This document shows positions 37,350-47,226 of a stretch of DNA of 64,000 nucleotides, one piece after another. Where the stretch lies: assembly GCF_004217185.1 (NCBI RefSeq), contig NZ_SHKL01000001.1, positions 4,710,001 to 4,774,000 on the forward strand, written 5' to 3'. The translations under genes and the position numbers were made by a program. Below the pieces are notes generated by a model that worked only from the letters and a program-made list of their open reading frames with translations, did not search any database and was not told where the DNA came from. Numbering within the stretch: the stretch's first letter is position 1; each line of letters starts with the position of its first letter. Origin of the DNA: Pseudonocardia sediminis. GTDB lineage: Bacteria; Actinomycetota; Actinomycetes; Mycobacteriales; Pseudonocardiaceae.

Positions 37350-37682
37350 GTTCGCCAGGGTAGCGATCACCACCGACAGGACGACGGCCCCCGCGAACGG
37401 CTCCCACCGACCGGCCGATGCGCTGCGCCCGAACGGCGGCGCGCCGGACGTCCGCCGGTCGCGCCGGGGTCGTCGGATGGCGCCGAGATCACCCTCGCGG
37501 GAACCACCCACGACCCTCGGGAACCGTACGATCCGGGCACACGTTCATCGTGTATCCGCCGGAACCGCCCACGAGCCAGGAGTCATGGACCCTTCCGACA
37601 GTACCGGCGCCGCCTTTCACCGGCGGCGTGTCACTTCTCCCCCGCACCATCCCTCCGCTGAGACGCCGGCGGTGAGCCGCCC
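37350..37682. other. Intergenic region between XdhC-like and CNNM genes
   Basis: This divergent gap has no convincing frame. A stretch at about 37530-37560 (GGCACACGTTCATCGTGT) is slightly richer in A/T and could carry promoter elements, but no clear -10/-35 pair was found. Confidence 0.3.
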
Positions 37683-39113
37683 GTGATCACCACCGTGCTC
37701 GGCATCCTGCTCGGCATCGTCGTGGTCGTCGCGATCACGGCACTGACCGGCTACTTCGTCGCCCAGGAATTCGGCTACATGGCCGTCGACCGGGCCCGCC
37801 TCAAGTCCCGTGCGGCCGAAGGTGACGCCGGCGCCGAACGCGCACTCGGCATCACCCACCGCACGTCGTTCATGCTCTCCGGCGCCCAGCTCGGCATCAC
37901 CGTGACCGGCCTGCTGGTCGGGTACGTGGCCGAGCCGCTGATCGGTGACGGCATCGGCACCCTGCTCGGCGGCGTGGGCGTGCCCACCGCCGTCGGGATC
38001 GCGGTCGGCACCGTGCTGGCGCTGCTGCTGTCGACCGTCGTGCAGATGGTGTTCGGCGAGCTGTTCCCGAAGAACCTCGCGATCGCCCGCCCGGAGCCGG
38101 TCGCCCGGCGCCTGGCGTTGTCCACCGGGATCTACCTCTCGGTCTTCGGCTGGCTGATCAGGATCTTCGACGCCGCATCGAACCTGCTGCTCAAGGCGCT
38201 GCGCATCGAGCCGGTGCACGACGTCGAGCACTCGGCGACGCCGCGCGACCTGGAGGCGATCATCGACGACTCCCGGGACTCCGGTGACCTGCGCCCCGAG
38301 CTGTCGACGCTGCTCGACCGGGTGCTGGACTTCACCGACCGCACGGCGCGCGCGGCGATGATCCCACGGCCGCGGGTGTCCTGGGTGCGTGCCGACGACA
38401 CCGTCGACACCCTGGTCACGAAGATGGCCTCGCAGCACTCCCGCTACCCGGTGCTCGGCCCGGCGCCCGACTCGGACGAGGACGGCGACTCGGGCTACGA
38501 CCTGGTCGGCGTCGTCTGCCTGCGCGACGTGCTCGCGCTGGAGGACCGCGACCTCGGTGGTCGTGCCCCGGGCTCGCTGCTGGTCTCGGAGCTGATGCGC
38601 GAGGCCGTGCTGGTGCCGTCGTCGCTGCCGCTGCCCGCGGTGCTCGACCGGCTCACCGAGGCCGGCGAGGAGCTGGCCTGCGTGCTCGACGAGTACGGCG
38701 GCCTGGCCGGCGTGATCACCGTCGAGGACGTGGCCGAGGAGCTGGTCGGCGAGATCACCGACGAGCACGACGCCGAGGGCTCGGACCAGGCCCGGCAGTC
38801 CGACGGCGGCTGGGTCGTCCCCGGCGACCGGCACGTCGACGAGGTCGGCCGCCTGATCGGTGCCGAGCTGCCCGAGGGCGAGTACCAGACCGTCGGCGGC
38901 CTGGTGATCGCGCAGCTGCAGAAGATGGCCGAGGTCGGCGACACCGTCGAGGTGACCGTCCCGGCCGACGCGGGCGAGGAGGACGAGCCGGACCGCACGC
39001 TGCGGATCACGGTGCAGGAGATCGACCGGCGGGTTCCGGGGACGGTGCGGCTCGACTGGGCCGAACCCGTCTCGACCACCGGCGGCAGCGACGAGAAGGA
39101 GGCCCGGGCATGA
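37683..39113 (+). CDS. CNNM/CBS-domain membrane protein (HlyC/CorC family)
   Basis: This 476-residue protein starts at GTG 37683. It has an N-terminal CNNM/DUF21 domain (about 1-185), a pair of CBS domains (about 225-350) containing VLDEYGGLAGVITVEDVAEELVGEI, and a C-terminal CorC/HlyC transporter-associated domain. The family is linked to divalent cation handling and envelope functions; a haemolysin role is unlikely. It overlaps a second CNNM gene by four bases. Confidence 0.85.
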   Translation: MITTVLGILLGIVVVVAITALTGYFVAQEFGYMAVDRARLKSRAAEGDAGAERALGITHRTSFMLSGAQLGITVTGLLVGYVAEPLIGDGIGTLLGGVGVPTAVGIAVGTVLALLLSTVVQMVFGELFPKNLAIARPEPVARRLALSTGIYLSVFGWLIRIFDAASNLLLKALRIEPVHDVEHSATPRDLEAIIDDSRDSGDLRPELSTLLDRVLDFTDRTARAAMIPRPRVSWVRADDTVDTLVTKMASQHSRYPVLGPAPDSDEDGDSGYDLVGVVCLRDVLALEDRDLGGRAPGSLLVSELMREAVLVPSSLPLPAVLDRLTEAGEELACVLDEYGGLAGVITVEDVAEELVGEITDEHDAEGSDQARQSDGGWVVPGDRHVDEVGRLIGAELPEGEYQTVGGLVIAQLQKMAEVGDTVEVTVPADAGEEDEPDRTLRITVQEIDRRVPGTVRLDWAEPVSTTGGSDEKEARA

Positions 39114-40099
39114 GTACCGTCGAGATCGTCGTGTCCATCGGCCTGGTCGCGCTGAGCGCGTTCTTCGTGGCCGTGGAGTTCGCCCTCGTCGCCGCGCGGA
39201 AGTACCGGCTCGAGGAGGCCGCGCCGAACAGCGCGTCCGCCCGTGCCGCGCTGCGCAGCGCGAAGGACCTCTCGCTCCTGCTCGCCGGATCGCAGCTGGG
39301 CATCACGCTGTGCACGCTCGGCCTCGGTGCCGTCGCCAAGCCCGCCGTCGACGCCGCGCTGTCGCCGGTGTTCGAGGGCTGGGGCATGGGATCGACGGTC
39401 GCCGGGGTGCTCTCGTTCGTGCTCTCGCTGATCGTCGTGACGTTCGTGCACCTGGTCGTCGGCGAGATGGCCCCGAAGTCCTGGGCCATCTCGCACCCGG
39501 AGAAGTCGGCCACGCTGCTGGCGCTGCCGATGCGCGGGTTCATGGTCCTGACGCGGCCGATCCTGGTCTCGCTGAACGGGATCGCGAACCGCTGCCTGCG
39601 CGCCGTCGGCGTCGAGCCGGTGGACGAGATGGCGTCCGGGCGCACCCCGGACGATCTGCGCCAGCTCGTCGACCACTCGGCGCGCACCGGTGACCTCGAC
39701 CCGGAGCGGCGCGACCAGCTCGTCACCGCCCTGGAGCTCGAGCGCACGCCACTGCGCGAGCTCATGCACGAGCCCAGTGGGGTGGCCGCCGACGACGTCG
39801 TGGAGCGCATCCGCGGGGTCGCCCGGGAGACCGGTCACCTGCGCCTGATCGTGCGCGACGGCGGCAAGCCGGTCGGGTTCGTGCACGTCCGCGACACCCT
39901 GACCCGCCCGCCGGAGACGACCGCGCGCGACCTCATGCGCCCGGTCCTGACCCTGCCCGCGGACACCCCGGCCTACGCCGCGGTGACCGCGATGCGCGAA
40001 CGGCGCAGCCACATCGCGCTGGTCGAGTCCGACGGGCAGCAGCTCGGCCTGGTCACGCTCGCCGACCTGGTCGACCGCCTGCTCCCGGCGGGGGTCTGA
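39110..40099 (+). CDS. Second CNNM/CBS protein, lacking the CorC domain
   Basis: The 329-residue product has the CNNM domain (about 1-180) with an FFVAVEFALVAARKYRLEE start, and a CBS pair reduced to about 110 residues. The CorC domain is missing, which is the usual form of the second gene of this pair. It overlaps the first gene as ATGA, so the two products probably assemble together. A strong terminator follows. Confidence 0.83.
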   Translation: MSTVEIVVSIGLVALSAFFVAVEFALVAARKYRLEEAAPNSASARAALRSAKDLSLLLAGSQLGITLCTLGLGAVAKPAVDAALSPVFEGWGMGSTVAGVLSFVLSLIVVTFVHLVVGEMAPKSWAISHPEKSATLLALPMRGFMVLTRPILVSLNGIANRCLRAVGVEPVDEMASGRTPDDLRQLVDHSARTGDLDPERRDQLVTALELERTPLRELMHEPSGVAADDVVERIRGVARETGHLRLIVRDGGKPVGFVHVRDTLTRPPETTARDLMRPVLTLPADTPAYAAVTAMRERRSHIALVESDGQQLGLVTLADLVDRLLPAGV

Positions 40100-40123
40100 C
40101 CGGACCGTTCGTCCAGGATCGTC

Positions 40124-40154
40124 CCGGGGCCCGGCCGCACAGGCCGGGCCCCGG
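40124..40154. terminator. 13-bp perfect hairpin after the CNNM pair
   Basis: CCGGGGCCCGGCC (40124-40136), a five-base loop GCACA and GGCCGGGCCCCGG (40142-40154) form a perfect 13-bp stem 24 bases past the stop at 40099. No U-rich tract follows, as is common in GC-rich actinobacteria. Confidence 0.8.
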
Positions 40155-40365
40155 TGCGTCCGGCACCCCGTCGCGCCGACGCCGTGCCGACGCCGCGCGG
40201 GAGCCGCCCGGAGCGCTCGGGTCGCGTCGACCGCCGGTCGAGGCCGCGGGGCCGGTCGGCGACGAGGCCCGCCCGATCGGGGGTCGGGACGGAGCTCCGA
40301 CGCGCCGTGACCTGCCGATCGGTTCTACTCTGGCTCGCCTCACGCCAGTACCCACGGAGGTCACC

Positions 40366-40566
40366 ATGAGCGCCCCGTCCCTGCGTCCGGCCGAGCTGGA
40401 CGAGTCGGCCCTGTCCCGCATCCGCGACCTGGAGGCACGTCTCGGCGGCCCGCTGGTCGCCTACGAGCCCGAGTCGCCCTACGCCACGCTCACGCCCGAG
40501 CAGCTCGAGGACGTGCGCGCCACCGAGCGCGAGCTGGGTGTGCGGCTGCTGGCCTACGGGTCCTGA
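40366..40566 (+). CDS. Small conserved actinobacterial protein, 66 aa
   Basis: ATG 40366 follows an ACGGAGGTCACC site. The protein is acidic and helical, with LRPAELDESALSRIRDLEARLG, then AYEPESPYATLTPEQL. Its size and pattern suggest a widespread actinobacterial protein of unknown function; it has no visible domain. Confidence 0.7.
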   Translation: MSAPSLRPAELDESALSRIRDLEARLGGPLVAYEPESPYATLTPEQLEDVRATERELGVRLLAYGS

Positions 40567-40573
40567 CGCCGCC

Positions 40574-40626
40574 CTCCGAGGTGGCGCTCGGAGAAGTCGC
40601 TCGCCGACTCCGAGAGTTGGCGAGCG
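40574..40626. terminator. Tandem hairpins between convergent genes
   Basis: CTCCGAG-GTGGCG-CTCGGAG (40574-40593) is followed by CGCTCGCCGACTC-CGA-GAGTTGGCGAGCG (40598-40626), a 13-bp stem with one G-U pair. They lie between the convergent small gene (40566) and glyS (40723) and can serve both directions. Confidence 0.7.
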
Positions 40627-40722
40627 GTTCCCCGGAGCGACCCTGCCGAACCCCGCGCCGCGCGGCGCAGCGGTCGGCTCCCCCGCAGCCCGGCCGGTCG
40701 ACGCTCCGCCCGGGCCGTCCGC

Positions 40723-42129
<1,407 letters not shown>

Positions 42130-42282
42130 GGAGGTACTCCTGAAGCGGTGCGGATCGGCCCCACCCGCGGTGACCGGATGGGCACTCCAGACTATCCGCC
42201 ACCCGCATGCGACTTTCCGCCCGCCCGCCCGCGCCCCCATCCGCGCGCCCCCGTCCCCGCGCCCCGGCTCCGCCCGACGTCG

Positions 42283-42393
42283 AGACGCACTGAGCACGTC
42301 GACGCGCATCGAGCCTGCGGATGCGCGCCTCACGGAGTGCGCGGACACGGGTTCGGTGCGCGGACACAGGTCTGGTGCGCGGGAGTGCGGGTC
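42283..42393. repeat. Array of 19-bp repeats, left of the AbiEi-like gene
   Basis: Five 19-base units occur: two in one orientation (42283-42301 and 42302-42320, ACGCGCATCGAGCCTGCGG type), a 16-base spacer (42321-42336), and three in the other (42337-42355, 42356-42374 and 42375-42393, GTGCGCGGACACGGGTTCG type). The third plus-type unit is degenerate. The array ends 42 bases past the AbiEi-like stop. Confidence 0.75.
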
Positions 42394-42435
42394 GGCCGGG
42401 GTGTCGGGCCGGCTCGGCGTGGCGTCGTCCGTCCG

Positions 42436-43356
42436 TCATGGCGTCAGAAGGGCGGCGAGGCGGGTGACGACGTCGGCGAAGTCGTCGAGGTCGCGCCAGT
42501 CCCAGCGGATCACCGGTGAGCCCGTGGCACGGACCGCGTCCTCACGTCGTTTCTCCCGGTAGACGACCTCGGAGGCGTTCTGGCCCGGTTTGAGCAGGCG
42601 TTCGTACTTGACCTTCCCGTCGAACTCGCCGACCACGGCTCGTCCCGGCCACCAGAAGTCCACCTGAGCGATGAACCGGCCCGCTGCGTCGAGTACGACG
42701 TGCTGTAGCTCGGGGCGGGGCAGTCCGGCCCGGGCGAAGCGGACCCGGCTGATCGACTCGCCGGGCCCGTCGGCGGCACCGTCGGCGAACGCGACCACCC
42801 GTCGGGCAGCAGGAAGGCCCCGGGCTCCGCCGGCTCGGGCCACGGCGCGCTCGAGCTCACCGGTGGTCACGATCTTCTGGTGCAGTGCCGCGTCCGCGAT
42901 CGCGACCGCCTGCTCGAACGGAAGGGTGCGGGCCAGGTCGACGACGGTGCGGGCCGGGGAGGTCACCCGGACGCCGTCGACGAGCACGATCTCGTCCGCA
43001 TCCAGCTCGGCCCGATGCAGATGCAGGTAGGTCGTGCGGCGGCCGCCCGAGTCACCGGGCCGAGTCAGGTGGCTACGCACCAGCGGCACGCGCCACAACG
43101 GCAGCCCGTGCAGGGCCGCGGCGGAGGTGTGGCTGGCTGCCCCGTCGACCGCCCCGTGCTGGCGCACCGCAGCTCGGGCCGCGAGGGCGTGGCGGGCTTC
43201 GGGATCGGCGAGCCGCTCGTCGTCCGATCGCAGATAGGCGCCCGGTCGCACGCTGGTGAGCCGGCCGGCGTGCCGCGCACGGTCGATCTCGTCGCCGGTG
43301 ACACCCTGGGCACGCAGGTCGGCGCGCAACATCGGCCGTGCCGGGATGATGTCCAT
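42436..43356 (-). CDS. AbiEi-like / DUF559 nuclease-domain protein
   Basis: The 306-residue protein has an N-terminal winged-helix region of the AbiEi antitoxin kind (ARPMLRADLRAQGVTGDEI, GRLTSVRPGAYL), a middle region (TSPARTVVDLARTLPFEQAVAIAD), and a C-terminal PD-(D/E)XK nuclease-like domain with AQVDFWWPGRAVVGEFDGKVKY (Asp, then Glu-x3-Lys) and VIRWDWRDLDD. Such Vsr/DUF559-like proteins are common in actinobacteria. No partner toxin gene is seen next to it. Both flanks carry the same 19-bp repeat array, so the gene may be mobile. ATG 43356 is the best start. Confidence 0.8.
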   Translation of the reverse strand: MDIIPARPMLRADLRAQGVTGDEIDRARHAGRLTSVRPGAYLRSDDERLADPEARHALAARAAVRQHGAVDGAASHTSAAALHGLPLWRVPLVRSHLTRPGDSGGRRTTYLHLHRAELDADEIVLVDGVRVTSPARTVVDLARTLPFEQAVAIADAALHQKIVTTGELERAVARAGGARGLPAARRVVAFADGAADGPGESISRVRFARAGLPRPELQHVVLDAAGRFIAQVDFWWPGRAVVGEFDGKVKYERLLKPGQNASEVVYREKRREDAVRATGSPVIRWDWRDLDDFADVVTRLAALLTP

Positions 43357-43482
43357 GCCACGAGGCTCGGCGTCACACTCGTCGTCGACAACACCCTGCT
43401 CCGAGCGGCTGTGGACAACCCTCCACCCACAGCCGCCCCACCCCCACCACGTGGACAACCCACCCTCTCGAGCACCGCGCCC

Positions 43483-43593
43483 ACGCGTATTCCGCCCGCC
43501 GCCGCGCACTCGACCGGCGGCCGCGCACCACACGGACCGCGCGTCGACGGCCGCAGTGCGCGGCAACGGGCCGGGTGCGCGAGTGGCGCGGGG
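43483..43593. repeat. Array of 19-bp repeats, right of the AbiEi-like gene
   Basis: The units mirror the left array: minus-type at 43483-43501 (degenerate), 43502-43520 and 43521-43539, a 16-base spacer (43540-43555), and plus-type at 43556-43574 and 43575-43593. The order [minus][minus]-16-[plus][plus] is the same as on the left. The array lies 126 bases upstream of the AbiEi-like start codon. Confidence 0.75.
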
Positions 43594-43641
43594 CCCGGGC
43601 GGGCGGGTGAGCGGGGCCGCGGGTGGCGCGGGCCGGCGGGG

Positions 43642-43971
43642 TCAGTCGGCCAGGAGGGATTCGTGACGGGTGGTGGAGCCGTTCTCCGTGGAGAGGAGGG
43701 TCTCGTAGGTGCTGGGGGCGTCCGTGTCGGCCTCGGAGAGGAGGGGGATCACGTGCTCGCGGACCTCGAACGGGGAGAGCGCGCGGCGGTAGGCGTCGAT
43801 CGAGGCGAAGCGGACGGTGAGGATCCAGCTCTCCGGCTCGTCCACCGAACGGCCGACCCGGCCGTCGAGGAAGCCCGTCGCGGAGCCCAGGAGGTCGAGT
43901 GCGCGGTGCGCCCGGGAGGTGAAACGGGACGCCTCGCCGGCCGCGACGGAGAACCGGCAGACCAGCAGCAC
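43642..43971 (-). CDS. Antibiotic biosynthesis monooxygenase-like protein, 109 aa
   Basis: GTG 43971 gives a compact protein (VLLVCRFSVAAGEASRFTSRAHRALDLL, SWILTVRFASIDAYRRAL) matching the ABM ferredoxin-like fold. The strand and helix order fit small ABM proteins that often act as dimers in heme or aromatic metabolism; the substrate is unknown. The gene lies divergent from the zinc regulator pair. Confidence 0.75.
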   Translation of the reverse strand: MLLVCRFSVAAGEASRFTSRAHRALDLLGSATGFLDGRVGRSVDEPESWILTVRFASIDAYRRALSPFEVREHVIPLLSEADTDAPSTYETLLSTENGSTTRHESLLAD

Positions 43972-44069
43972 GGACGCGACGATAGCCGCCCGCCTACGAT
44001 GGAGGCGCGGCCGGCTCGGCGAGACAACCGCCGGGGGCGTGGCCGCCGCTCCCGGAGACTGGAACGACG

Positions 44070-44438
44070 ATGTCGATCGCACCGGACACCAGGCGCGACT
44101 CGGAGGGTGAGCACCCCGAGGAACGCCCCATCGCCGCGCCCGGGCCGGTGCGCACCCCGCGCACCCTGGCCGCCGCGGGTGACCTGCTGCGGGCGCTCGC
44201 CGCGCCGGTGCGGATCGCCATCGTGCTGCAGCTGCTCGAGCACGCGCGTTGCGTGCACGACCTGGTCGACGCCCTCGGGGTGACCCAGCCGCTGATCAGC
44301 CAGCACCTGCGGGTGCTCAAGGCGGCGGGCGTCGTCGAGGGCGAGCGGCGCGGCCGGGAGGTGCTCTACACCCTGGTCGACGACCACCTCGCGCACATCG
44401 TCGTCGACGCCGTCGCCCACGTCGAGGAGGACGCGTGA
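44070..44438 (+). CDS. ArsR/SmtB-type zinc-sensing repressor
   Basis: The 122-residue protein has a winged helix (LRALAAPVRIAIVLQLLEHARCVHDLVDALGV, TQPLISQHLRVLKAAG) and a C-terminal helix with Asp-x-His-x10-His-x2-Glu (DDH...AHVEE), the alpha-5 zinc site of SmtB. It should dissociate from DNA when zinc is high. It overlaps the zur gene as GTGA, the same order as smtB-zur in mycobacteria. ATG 44070 is used. Confidence 0.9.
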   Translation: MSIAPDTRRDSEGEHPEERPIAAPGPVRTPRTLAAAGDLLRALAAPVRIAIVLQLLEHARCVHDLVDALGVTQPLISQHLRVLKAAGVVEGERRGREVLYTLVDDHLAHIVVDAVAHVEEDA

Positions 44439-44881
44439 CCGAACCGGCGAGCACCGTGGAGAAGAGCACGGCGGGCCCTCGCGGGTTGCGGGCGACCCGG
44501 CAGCGCGCCGCGGTGTCGGCGCTGCTGGACCGGCTCGACGACTTCCGGTCCGCGCAGGAGATCCACGAGGAGCTGCGGCGGGTCGGCGAGGGCATCGGCC
44601 TGACGACGGTCTACCGCACCCTGCAGACCCTGGCCGACGGCGGCGAGGTCGACATGCTGCGTACCGGCAGCGGTGAGGCCGTCTACCGGCGCTGCGACAC
44701 CGCGCACCACCACCATCACCTGGTGTGCCGTCGCTGCGGAGCCGCCGAGGAGATCGAGGGCCAGGCCGTCGAGGCCTGGGCGCAGAAGGTCGCCGACGAG
44801 CACGGTTTCGTCGAGCTCAGCCACACGATCGAGATCTTCGGGCTGTGCCGTCGCTGTGCCGCCGAGCGCGACGTCTCATAA
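44435..44881 (+). CDS. zur: Zinc uptake regulator
   Basis: The 148-residue Fur family protein has a winged helix (RATRQRAAVSALLDRLDDF, TTVYRTLQTLADGG), a His-rich stretch (DTAHHHHHLVCRRCG) and a second CRRC pair near the C-terminus. The two CxxC pairs bind structural zinc. As the partner of the upstream SmtB-type repressor it is expected to repress zinc uptake genes when zinc is plentiful. GTG 44435 overlaps the upstream stop. Confidence 0.92.
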   Translation: MTEPASTVEKSTAGPRGLRATRQRAAVSALLDRLDDFRSAQEIHEELRRVGEGIGLTTVYRTLQTLADGGEVDMLRTGSGEAVYRRCDTAHHHHHLVCRRCGAAEEIEGQAVEAWAQKVADEHGFVELSHTIEIFGLCRRCAAERDVS

Positions 44882-44949
44882 CGAGATCGGGATCACAGCG
44901 CAGCGGCGCTAACCTCCGGGCCGGCATACGCAAGGAGGCGGGCTTTCAC

Positions 44950-45615
44950 GTGACCGACAGCGGAGGAACCCCGACCGAGGAGGCCCCGGTCCCGGCGCCG
45001 TCCTCGGTCCGCAGTATCGATGTACCCGAGTCCGGTGAGCTGGCCCAGCTGGCATCGGTGTTCGAGGACCTGCAGTACGTCCTGCGGTGCTGCGAGCACC
45101 TGGTCACCGCACTCGGGACGCCGGACTCCGGTCCGGTGCGGGTGGACGCGGACCCGGCGCTGGTCGAGGCACTGTGGACGGGCGCACTGATCGGCTACGT
45201 GCGCTGCTTCAGCGGGCGCACGAAGACGCTGACCACCGACGACCTGGCCACGCTCGAGCTCGAGGGTGACGTCAGCGGCTTCCACGACATGGTCACGAAG
45301 CTGCGTGACCACTACGCCTCGCGGCACCTCAACCCGCGCGAGTCGTACTCGATCGGCGTGGCGCAGGCCAACGACGGCGCGCCGCAGGGTGTGGCGATCG
45401 TGTCCACCCCGCGCCCGATCGTCGACGAGACGACGGTGCGGCTGCTCGGCCGGGTCGCCTACGGCCTGTCCGCTCTGGTGGACGCGAAGATGGCGAAGGC
45501 GCAGAACGACGTGCTGGGCGTGGCCCAGGGCATGTCGGCGACGGAGCTCGCGAAGCTGCCGCTGGTGCACCTGAGCGAGGAGGGCAGCCCGACCGAGCCC
45601 CCCTCCCTGGGCTGA
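44950..45615 (+). CDS. Conserved actinobacterial protein, 221 aa
   Basis: The GTG at 44950 gives a soluble protein: a disordered N-terminus, then helices around LASVFEDLQYVLRCCEHLVTAL and RETKTLTT-like segments, then a beta/alpha part (RESYSIGVAQANDGAPQGVAIV). It lies directly after the zinc regulators but has no metal motif. Function is unknown. Confidence 0.65.
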   Translation: MTDSGGTPTEEAPVPAPSSVRSIDVPESGELAQLASVFEDLQYVLRCCEHLVTALGTPDSGPVRVDADPALVEALWTGALIGYVRCFSGRTKTLTTDDLATLELEGDVSGFHDMVTKLRDHYASRHLNPRESYSIGVAQANDGAPQGVAIVSTPRPIVDETTVRLLGRVAYGLSALVDAKMAKAQNDVLGVAQGMSATELAKLPLVHLSEEGSPTEPPSLG

Positions 45616-45619
45616 GGCC

Positions 45620-46816
45620 TCACGCCGGATGTCCTGGTCGCAGCAGCACCGCGGCCAGGGCTCCGGCGACCCCGGTGGCCAGGATCGTCACGGCCATCGA
45701 CAGCGCGGTCACCCCGCCGATCGACACCAGCGGCGGGATGATCGCGCCGAACGAGAACTGGGCCAGCCCCAGCAGCCCGGACGCGGACCCGGCGACCGCG
45801 CCCTGGGAGTCCAGGGCCAGCGCGGTGCCGTTGGGCAGCAGCAGCCCCACCGCGGACACGACGAAGAACAGCGGCCCCAGCGCGGCCCACACCGAGTCGC
45901 CGAGCAGCACCCCGGCGACGAGTGCGACCCCGCCGGCGAGCGCCACCACGACCCCGGCGCGCAGCAGCCGCAACGCACCGAACCGCGGCACCAGCACCGA
46001 GTTGACCCGTCCGGCCGCGACGATCCCGAGCGCGTTGACGGCGAAGACGATCCCGTAGGCCTGCGCGCCCAGCCCGTAGCCTCCCTGCAGCACGTAGCTG
46101 CCCATCGCGATGTAGACGAACATGCCGGTCGTCGTCAGCGACAGCACGAGCACCGGGCCGAGGAACGAGCGGTCGGCCAGCACCCCGCCCAGCGCCCGGC
46201 GGGTGGCCGCGAGCCCGCCGCCGCGCCGGGCATCCGGGGCCAGGGTCTCCGGCTGGGTCAGCGCCGCACCGAACAGTACGAGCCCGATCGCGGCCAGCGC
46301 GACGAACAGACCCCGCCAGTCGGTGACCCGCATCAGCTGGCTGCCCAGTACCGGCGCGATCACCGGCGCCGCACCGCTGACGAGCATGAGCAACGAGAAC
46401 ACCCGGGCCGCCTCGGCACCGGAGTAGAGGTCGCGGACGATCGCCCGCGCCGTCACGATGCCGACGGCGCCGGCCAGCCCGCCGAGCAGCCGTAGCACCA
46501 GCAGGACCTCGATCGACGGCGCGAGGGCGCACAGCCCGGCCGTCACCGCGTACACGCCGACCCCGACCAGCAGCGGCACCCGGCGTCCCAGCCGGTCGGT
46601 CAGCGGGCCGAACAACAGCTGCCCGACCGCGAGCCCGATCATGCAGACCGACATCGACGCCTGGCCCAGCGACTCCGTCGTGTCCAGCGCGCCGGTCAGC
46701 TGCGGCAGCGCCGGCAGGTACAGGTCCAGCGACAGCGGGCCGAACGCCGTCAGGCCGCCGAGGGTGAGGATCCGGCGGACGGGAACGCGAGCGGGCCCCT
46801 CCGGCGGCGGGCTCAC
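45620..46816 (-). CDS. MFS exporter of the Bcr/CflA type
   Basis: The 398-residue protein has 12 predicted transmembrane helices. The first loop contains GPLTDRLGRRVPLL (MFS motif A), and the N-terminus has SLDLYLPALPQLTGALD, typical of Bcr/CflA drug resistance transporters. GTG 46816 overlaps the upstream stop. The likely substrates are small drugs or sulphonamides by family, unproven here. Confidence 0.87.
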   Translation of the reverse strand: MSPPPEGPARVPVRRILTLGGLTAFGPLSLDLYLPALPQLTGALDTTESLGQASMSVCMIGLAVGQLLFGPLTDRLGRRVPLLVGVGVYAVTAGLCALAPSIEVLLVLRLLGGLAGAVGIVTARAIVRDLYSGAEAARVFSLLMLVSGAAPVIAPVLGSQLMRVTDWRGLFVALAAIGLVLFGAALTQPETLAPDARRGGGLAATRRALGGVLADRSFLGPVLVLSLTTTGMFVYIAMGSYVLQGGYGLGAQAYGIVFAVNALGIVAAGRVNSVLVPRFGALRLLRAGVVVALAGGVALVAGVLLGDSVWAALGPLFFVVSAVGLLLPNGTALALDSQGAVAGSASGLLGLAQFSFGAIIPPLVSIGGVTALSMAVTILATGVAGALAAVLLRPGHPA

Positions 46817-47226
46817 GCCGGGTGGGCCTCGACCAGCTCCGCCCGCATGCTCGATGCGCTGGCCACGACCAGCATCAGCAGCGTGCCCATCGGGTGCTCG
46901 TCCAGCCCGACGGCGGGGAACGCGTAGCGCAGGGTGACGTCCCAGCCGTGCTCGCCGCGGATCACCCGCGGGGTGCCGAACAGCCCCTCCCCCACACCCA
47001 TCGCGACGTGGGTCGGGACGTCGGACGAGAACGGCAGGTCCCAGGCCACGACGCAGGTGAGATTGAGGACCGGCAGGCCCTCCTCCAGCTCGGTGCCCTG
47101 CACGACGCAGAGCACGCCGCCGTGCGCGAACGTGAGGGCGCCGTCGTCGTCGACCTCGACGTCGTGGAACCGCTCCAGTGCGGAACGGGCGGTGTCGAGC
47201 ATGCCGGTGATCGCCGGGTCGTTCAC
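46813..47226 (-). CDS. YbjN-like conserved protein, 137 aa
   Basis: GTG 47226 overlaps the uppS stop. The pattern of strands and helices (FHDVEVDDDGALTFAHGGVLCVVQG, NLTCVVAWDLPF, GWDVTLRYAFPA) fits a YbjN/type III chaperone-like fold. In mycobacteria a gene (Rv2360c) lies in the same place between zur and uppS. Function is unknown. Confidence 0.7.
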   Translation of the reverse strand: MNDPAITGMLDTARSALERFHDVEVDDDGALTFAHGGVLCVVQGTELEEGLPVLNLTCVVAWDLPFSSDVPTHVAMGVGEGLFGTPRVIRGEHGWDVTLRYAFPAVGLDEHPMGTLLMLVVASASSMRAELVEAHPA

